Part shown: positions 59,364-64,000 of the stretch, in pieces
Numbering within the stretch: position 1 is the first letter of the stretch
How the letters are laid out: every line of letters starts with the position of its first letter
Source: JAFGDI01 sp963662515
Lineage (GTDB): Bacteria; Planctomycetota; Phycisphaerae; Sedimentisphaerales; SM23-30
NCBI GenBank assembly: GCA_963662515.1
Contig: OY759675.1
Span: 4,030,001 to 4,094,000, forward strand
Length of the DNA: 64,000 bases
Direction: 5' to 3'
Position numbers and translations under genes: made by a program
The notes under the pieces: generated by a model
The model's input: only the letters and a program-made list of their open reading frames with translations
Told to the model about the DNA's origin: nothing
Databases searched by the model: none

Positions 59364-60290
59364 TCAGCTATGATTTTTTCTGGCTTCCTGGCCTTGTACC
59401 AAGACAGAGATAATGGAACCGGCGATGATGATTATGCCGGAGAGATATTGCCATAGGTTGAGGTTTTCATTGAATACGATATGAGAGCCCAGCAGAACGA
59501 CAAAGGGCAAAAAGCTCATAATGATAACCGGCAGGGTCGTGCCCAAACGCTGTACGGCAGAGATATAGAGTACATGGGCAATGGCAATGGCAATGAACCC
59601 TGAGAAGATCATATAAAACCAGACCTTGGCAGAGAAATCAACACAGGCCATCGGGTCGCCCAGTGAAAAAGCCATAGCCCCCAGGCCCAGCGATGTATAT
59701 ATGCTGATCATAGCAAAGCAAACGACAGGATCAACCTTCTGCAGATACTTGCGAATGGCAATGGTATAGAGCGACCAACTGATAGAATTGCACAAGACAA
59801 AGAAAATGCCCAACGGGTTGAACCGCCGGCCGAACCCTTCCTGATTAGAGACGACACCATACACTCCCAACAGAACCATAACAACCCCACACCAAAGCGC
59901 TTTGCGTCTGAGGAAGCCGCGCTCATCTGGGTAGAAGATTACGGTCATGATAATAGTCCAGAAAATTACGGTTCGCTGAGAAAGAGAGGCCAGACCCGGA
60001 TCGATATAATAAAGCGATCTGGCCCAGCAGGTTTGCATGGCCATATTACAAATCGTAGGAATAGCAGCAAGAAGCCAGACCTTTGCCGGTACCCTGCCTT
60101 TGCATGTCTGATAAATTAAATAAGGCAGCCAGAAAAGAGCGGCAGTAGAATAGCGAAAGAAATTCTGGGTATAGCTGTCAGTATATGCACTGAGCAGTTT
60201 AATGAAAATAGGAGAAAAGGCCCAGCAGAGAAGTACGCCAGCCACACATAATAAACCGATAAGTCGGTCATGTCTTGTTTTCTGAGTCAT
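59364..60290 (-). CDS. EamA/DMT-superfamily exporter
   Basis: A 308-residue membrane protein with ten helices in two EamA repeats (about 10-140 and 160-295). 'LLCWAFSPIFIKLL', 'GLASLSQRTVIFWTIIMTVIFYPDE' in style, and 'GTTLPVIIMSFLPFVVLLGSHIVFNENLNLWQYLSGIIIIAGSII' in pieces are typical. DMT proteins export metabolites such as amino acids; the substrate here cannot be told. It is a single gene that converges on the FtsX-type gene. Confidence 0.88.
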   Translation of the reverse strand: MTQKTRHDRLIGLLCVAGVLLCWAFSPIFIKLLSAYTDSYTQNFFRYSTAALFWLPYLIYQTCKGRVPAKVWLLAAIPTICNMAMQTCWARSLYYIDPGLASLSQRTVIFWTIIMTVIFYPDERGFLRRKALWCGVVMVLLGVYGVVSNQEGFGRRFNPLGIFFVLCNSISWSLYTIAIRKYLQKVDPVVCFAMISIYTSLGLGAMAFSLGDPMACVDFSAKVWFYMIFSGFIAIAIAHVLYISAVQRLGTTLPVIIMSFLPFVVLLGSHIVFNENLNLWQYLSGIIIIAGSIISVLVQGQEARKNHS

Positions 60291-60558
60291 TATATCAATT
60301 CTATTGCTTGACTATTTTTGCCGTAATTATTGTCGGCAAAATAAAGGTGTAAAAACACAGTAACTATCAGCCGCAAATAATATGGGCAAGAGAGTATAAT
60401 AGACAAAGGTAATAAGTTAAACAACAGAAATAAAAATATAGTTTGCGTCCAGATGAATATGGTGGTGTGTATTTATATTGACCTGACCGGGTTACAGATT
60501 ATAATGGTAAATGTAAAGACAGGTAGTCTTTAGCGAAAGCAGCAGTGAGGAATAACAC

Positions 60559-61212
60559 ATGCGTAAAGAAATCAAGATCGGTTTAATAGTTGGCGTGATC
60601 ATCGCGGTCAGTGCTGTCATATTTTTATTGAGTCAGAACAGCAGCGAGCCAATGGCAATACCAGATACCGCAAATTTCAGCAATAGTTCGGCAAAGACAA
60701 CAGTGAAAGAGCCTTTAAGTGTAAAGCAGCCTGTAGCTATTAATCCTCAGTCAGCGGCCAGCCCTAAGGTTGATACGCCGGCTGCAAAGCTAACAACAGC
60801 CAGCCCAGCCCCGACAAATACCATTGAGTTGGCCCAACCGGCAGTTAAAACCAATGATATATCAGGTACACAGCCGACGGCAGCTCAGACGACGCAAAGT
60901 GTGATAAACACGACGGTTAAAGCGGAAAACAATATTGTGTCGGCAAATAATACGGTTAAAGCGGCAGAGGTCAAACCAATATTGAAGCCGACCAAGGCCA
61001 GTGAGCCGACAGTATATCATCAGCAGATGAATGAACCGCGGTTTCATGTGGTGAAAAAAGGTGACAGCCTTTCGAGTATCTCAGTGAAATATTTTGGCTC
61101 GGCGAAATATTGGCAGTCGATCTATAATGCCAATAAGAACATCGTGACCAATGCCAGCTCTCTGCGTATCGGGTGGAAGCTGAGAATACCCTCGCCGGAA
61201 GAGGTTGAATGA
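60559..61212 (+). CDS. Membrane-anchored LysM-domain protein
   Basis: A 217-residue protein: an N-terminal membrane anchor (about 7-25), a long Thr/Ala/Pro/Asn-rich linker (about 30-155), and one C-terminal LysM domain (about 160-210, 'FHVVKKGDSLSSISVKYFG ... IYNANKNIV ... LRIGWKLRIP' in pieces). LysM binds peptidoglycan, so the protein probably spans from inner membrane to the wall. GAGGAATAACAC precedes the ATG. It has its own terminator. Confidence 0.88.
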   Translation: MRKEIKIGLIVGVIIAVSAVIFLLSQNSSEPMAIPDTANFSNSSAKTTVKEPLSVKQPVAINPQSAASPKVDTPAAKLTTASPAPTNTIELAQPAVKTNDISGTQPTAAQTTQSVINTTVKAENNIVSANNTVKAAEVKPILKPTKASEPTVYHQQMNEPRFHVVKKGDSLSSISVKYFGSAKYWQSIYNANKNIVTNASSLRIGWKLRIPSPEEVE

Positions 61213-61236
61213 TCGAAAGCCATAAGAGATAATAAG

Positions 61237-61272
61237 AAAAGCCGCTTTGGTGATAAACCAGGCGGCTTTTTT
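61237..61272 (+). terminator. Terminator shared by the LysM and scpB genes
   Basis: AAAAGCCGCTTTGGT and ACCAGGCGGCTTTTTT pair around GATAA. A- and T-tracts on both sides make it usable in both directions. Confidence 0.9.
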
Positions 61273-61304
61273 GTTAGTTGCGTGTAAACAGGGGTCGAAG
61301 TCAG

Positions 61305-62375
61305 CTATTGCTTTTTGGGTGTACTCTCGGGCTGGGGCAGGTCTTTGAGGCTGGCAAGCCCAAAGACATCGAGGAATTTCTGGGTAGTGCCATAGAGCAG
61401 TGGCCGGCCCAATTCTTCGGCTCTGCCAGTGATCTTAACGAGCCCTTTTTCAATGAGCTGGCGTATCATTTCGCCGGCCGCTACGCCGCGAATATTTTCG
61501 ATCTCAACGCGCATAAGCGGCTGTTTATAAGCGATAATAGCGAGAGTTTCCATAGCAGCGGCACTGAGCTTGCCCTCACTGCGAACCTTAATGAGCTTGC
61601 TGAGCCAGGGATTGTAAGCGCTCTGAGTGAGAAGCTGGTATCCGCCGGCTAGTTCTTCAACACGGAAGGCACAGCCCATTTTTTTATAGCGTCGGTTAAG
61701 CTCACGAATGTGCTTTTTGACCTCTTTAACACCGCCAGCTTCGATAATCTCGACAATTTTTCTGACATTTACCGGTTCATCTGCGGCGAAAAGAATAGCT
61801 TCAACCACAGAACAGGTAGTTATCTCCTGCTCGGGTATATCGTCATCATCATCTGGCTCTGTAGAATCGGTTTCATCGTCAATTACATTGCCAAAAAGGT
61901 CTCGTTGCGGTTCTGGCTGGTCAGAATTTTCATCACCTTGATCAGAACCCGGCTGCGTCGAGGGTTCCTGGGCATCATCATTTTCCTGGTCTGCGGTCAG
62001 CTCAGTATCCGGCAGTTGGGGAGACGATTGCGTGTTGTCGCCGCCCTGTTCATTTTGTGTATTATAATCAAGTTGAGGTTCATTAGCGGTGATAATCTCT
62101 GCCAAAGAGTCATCGTCCGGCGTAACCTGCGGCAGTTCACTATCGCTCTGATGAGTCTGGTGGTCAGAATCGGTTATAGAGTCACCAGTATTTTCATTAT
62201 TAACCAGAGTATCGCCGGTGTCATCATTGATAGCCTGGCAGAAAGCCGCTGAAAGTTCCTGAGCACTTTCGCTAGCCGGTACTTCCTGCTGCTGAGATAT
62301 ATCTTTATTATTATCGTCGCCCACTGTCACCTCTGAAAGTCTAACTGGAAATGCCGCCAACACAAGCAGCATCAT
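61305..62375 (-). CDS. scpB: SMC-Scp complex subunit ScpB with a long acidic N-terminal extension
   Basis: The C-terminal ~175 residues are a standard ScpB: two winged helices, with 'VVEAILFAADEPVNVRKI', 'FRVEELAGGYQLLTQ', 'AAMETLAIIAYKQPLMRVEIENIRGV' (in pieces) and 'GRPLLYGTTQKFLDVFGL'. It partners with SMC and ScpA in chromosome segregation. The first ~180 residues are an extension rich in Asp, Glu, Gln, Asn and Ser, low in complexity and probably disordered, absent from typical ScpB (about 190-200 residues in total). The start is uncertain: ATG 62375/62372 have AGGTG nearby but give a hydrophobic first turn; GTGs at 62330 and 62324 are alternatives. Confidence 0.87.
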   Translation of the reverse strand: MMLLVLAAFPVRLSEVTVGDDNNKDISQQQEVPASESAQELSAAFCQAINDDTGDTLVNNENTGDSITDSDHQTHQSDSELPQVTPDDDSLAEIITANEPQLDYNTQNEQGGDNTQSSPQLPDTELTADQENDDAQEPSTQPGSDQGDENSDQPEPQRDLFGNVIDDETDSTEPDDDDDIPEQEITTCSVVEAILFAADEPVNVRKIVEIIEAGGVKEVKKHIRELNRRYKKMGCAFRVEELAGGYQLLTQSAYNPWLSKLIKVRSEGKLSAAAMETLAIIAYKQPLMRVEIENIRGVAAGEMIRQLIEKGLVKITGRAEELGRPLLYGTTQKFLDVFGLASLKDLPQPESTPKKQ

Positions 62376-62484
62376 AAACACCTGATTTTACAGGCTCAAG
62401 AGCAAATATAAAGGAAAATCTGAGATAGTCAGTTAATAAGTATGCGTGTCGAACGAGGTGAGTGCTTGTAATAAGTATAAAAAG

Positions 62485-62520
62485 AAAAAAGACAGTCCTG
62501 CACATGGGACTGTCTTTTTT
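62485..62520 (-). terminator. Terminator of folC
   Basis: AAAAAAGACAGTCC and GGACTGTCTTTTTT form a perfect 14-bp stem around TGCACATG. It lies 31 bases past the folC stop on the minus strand and could also stop + strand transcription. Confidence 0.93.
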
Positions 62521-62550
62521 AATGATTATGATAATATTAAAGCCGGGTTG

Positions 62551-64000
62551 TTATTTTCTGGCGGCTTCTTTTGCAGCTTCTTTAGCGGCCTCCTGGGCTG
62601 CCTCTTCGGCATTTTTAGCGTCCATGATCCTTTTAGCTTCACCGACGAGGTAGAAGCTGCCGGTAACACAGATAATATCGCCCTTTGAAACGGCTGGTTC
62701 TGCGATCTCCATAGCTTTGCGGAAAGTGAGTGCTGTCTGGCACATTTTACCGCTGAGTTCGGTGTATTTAGCGGCCAGCAGCTCGGGGTCCATTGAGCGA
62801 GGCGACTTGATACGGGTGAAAATGACCTTATCAGCGCCATATCTGAGCTCTTTGAGCATGCCGTCAACATCTTTATCTTCGCAACAGCCGAAAATTACGA
62901 CCATAGAGTCATAAGGAATATGCTGGCCAATAGCCTGAATGAGAGCACGCAGACTGGCGGAATTATGAGCGGCATCGATCATAACCCTGGGGTCTTCGTT
63001 AACGATCTCCATGCGGCCTGAGATTTTCGTGGCTGCAAGTCCTTTAACGACAAGTTCATGGTCAAATTTATAACCTTTAGCCTTTAGTACATCGAGCATA
63101 GAGAGAGCCAGTCCGCAGTTTTGGGCTTGATGCTCACCATAAAGCGGTACAGGGAGATGTTCATAGAGGCTGTGAGGTGTGCTGAGGCAAATACGGTTAT
63201 GCGGTCCGAGTTCGCGGGACGACTCGAACCGGCAGGAGAAATCGATCTCTTTGCCGGTAACGGTAATCGGAGCCTTCATGGCAAGTGCCTGCTTACGAAT
63301 AACGGCCATAGCATCGGGTTCCTGCATAACAGAAACAACCGGTACTCCCTTTTTGATGATGCCGGCCTTTTCGGCGGCGATGAGAGCAACAGTATTGCCA
63401 AGCTGACGATGATGATCGATGCTGATGCTGGTAATACCAGTTACGATGGGGTTAACGACATTAGTACTGTCGAGCCTGCCACCAAGCCCGGTTTCGAATA
63501 TAGCGAAATCGACTTTTTCTTTAGCAAAAAACATCATAGACATAGCCGTCATGATCTCAAAGAAAGTGGGCGGGTCATCGTGCATAGACTTAACGACCAC
63601 GGCGGCCTTTTTGATGAGCTTTGTCATTTCCTCTTCGGTGATCATCTGGCCGTCAATCTGAATGCGTTCGCGGATATCGAGCACATGCGGCGAGGTGTAA
63701 AGTCCTGTTTTATAGCCATTTGCGGTAAGCATACTGGCGAGCATAGTACAGGTTGACCCCTTACCTTTAGTGCCTGCGACATGAATAGCGACTAGTTTTT
63801 CGTGTGGATCTTTCAGGTGATCCAGCAGTCTATACATGCGGTCGAGGTTGAAGGTATCGGTGTTATATCGGAAGCGCTTGGCGTTCTCGTAGTTGGTATT
63901 GCTAAAGAGGAATTCGAGAGCTTCTTCGTAAGTCTTAATAACAGAGCTTTTCTTAGCTGCTTTTGATTTGTCATTATTGAGTTCTGATTCCAGAACAACA
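62551..64000 (-). CDS. folC: Folylpolyglutamate synthase / dihydrofolate synthase, start beyond the window
   Basis: The frame runs from the right edge to a stop at 62551 (483 codons visible, no upstream stop). The first residues seen (VVLESELNNDKSKAAKKSS) precede the typical 'TYEEALEFLFSNTNYE' start of FolC, so few residues are missing. 'HVAGTKGKGSTCTML' is the P-loop, 'YTSPHVLDIRERI' and 'FETGLGGRLDSTNVV' the substrate and metal motifs, 'SIDHHRQLGNT' and 'DAAHNSASL' the later ones. It adds glutamate to dihydropteroate and folates. The C-terminal tail is a run of Ala, Glu and Lys repeats (EEAAQEAAKEAAKEAARK), an unusual helical extension. Confidence 0.93.
   Translation of the reverse strand, partial: VVLESELNNDKSKAAKKSSVIKTYEEALEFLFSNTNYENAKRFRYNTDTFNLDRMYRLLDHLKDPHEKLVAIHVAGTKGKGSTCTMLASMLTANGYKTGLYTSPHVLDIRERIQIDGQMITEEEMTKLIKKAAVVVKSMHDDPPTFFEIMTAMSMMFFAKEKVDFAIFETGLGGRLDSTNVVNPIVTGITSISIDHHRQLGNTVALIAAEKAGIIKKGVPVVSVMQEPDAMAVIRKQALAMKAPITVTGKEIDFSCRFESSRELGPHNRICLSTPHSLYEHLPVPLYGEHQAQNCGLALSMLDVLKAKGYKFDHELVVKGLAATKISGRMEIVNEDPRVMIDAAHNSASLRALIQAIGQHIPYDSMVVIFGCCEDKDVDGMLKELRYGADKVIFTRIKSPRSMDPELLAAKYTELSGKMCQTALTFRKAMEIAEPAVSKGDIICVTGSFYLVGEAKRIMDAKNAEEAAQEAAKEAAKEAARK

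Noticed and set aside
1..64000. tRNA genes
   Set aside because: GTTCGA-type T-loops seen (for example in the terminator at 28591) lack the rest of a cloverleaf.

Overview
The window looks like chromosomal DNA of a free-living, Gram-negative, motile bacterium of the Planctomycetota, most likely class Phycisphaerae (Sedimentisphaerales-like). This is inference, not a database match. The grounds are: five secreted proteins with dockerin-like EF-hand pairs, LamG, GLUG and beta-helix surface proteins, a prepilin-type protein with an H-x-G...DGH tail, lipoproteins, a symporter small accessory protein, and moderate GC. No tRNA, rRNA or CRISPR array was recognised. Two genes run off the ends: an RCC1/beta-helix protein at the left and folC at the right.

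Layout. 1-7.4 kb: large secreted surface proteins, including a GH76-like enzyme with LamG repeats. 7.6-11.6 kb: an orphan 57-residue symporter accessory protein, a Maf/DUF115 motility glycosyltransferase and CheV. 11.9-21.3 kb: two more large dockerin proteins around a 126-bp tandem array and a membrane diguanylate cyclase. 22-23.3 kb: a lipoprotein hydrolase operon behind a textbook sigma-54 promoter. 23.3-27.9 kb: housekeeping genes (CCA-type nucleotidyltransferase, rsmD, obgE) and small proteins. 28.1-28.6 kb: a GC-rich, non-coding, strongly foldable stretch ending in a perfect terminator, a candidate large structured RNA. 29-33.4 kb: trmO, mntP, a DUF3307 membrane protein, a DegT aminotransferase and a REP-associated transposase between 137-bp direct repeats. 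33.5-36.5 kb: glutamate synthase divergent from an NrpR-type regulator, with a GGAA-N6-TTCC palindrome between them. 36.5-40.2 kb: four minus-strand genes closed off by an IS4-like remnant fused to a second copy of the nrpR 3' end. 40.4-46.9 kb: two chemoreceptors, thioredoxin, a solute-binding protein and a porin-like protein. 47-49.4 kb: ECF sigma, anti-sigma-like protein and beta-propeller lipoprotein. 49.7-53 kb: YggS, a degenerate HD-domain protein and an AAA_14/DUF4143 ATPase. 53.2-57.1 kb: an ArsR-controlled permease/thioredoxin/DGC/CcdA operon. 57.5-64 kb: a small unknown protein, an FtsX-type permease, an EamA exporter, a LysM protein, scpB and folC.

Themes. (1) Chemotaxis and motility: CheV, the Maf-type glycosyltransferase, two MCPs and a stand-alone periplasmic binding protein. 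(2) Nitrogen control: an archaeal-type NrpR regulator beside its probable target and operator. (3) Metal/thiol stress: the ArsR operon. (4) At least five families of short palindromic or tandem repeats occupy the intergenic spaces, several exactly at stop codons or between operon genes. (5) The + strand looks C-rich up to about 25 kb and more balanced or G-rich afterwards.
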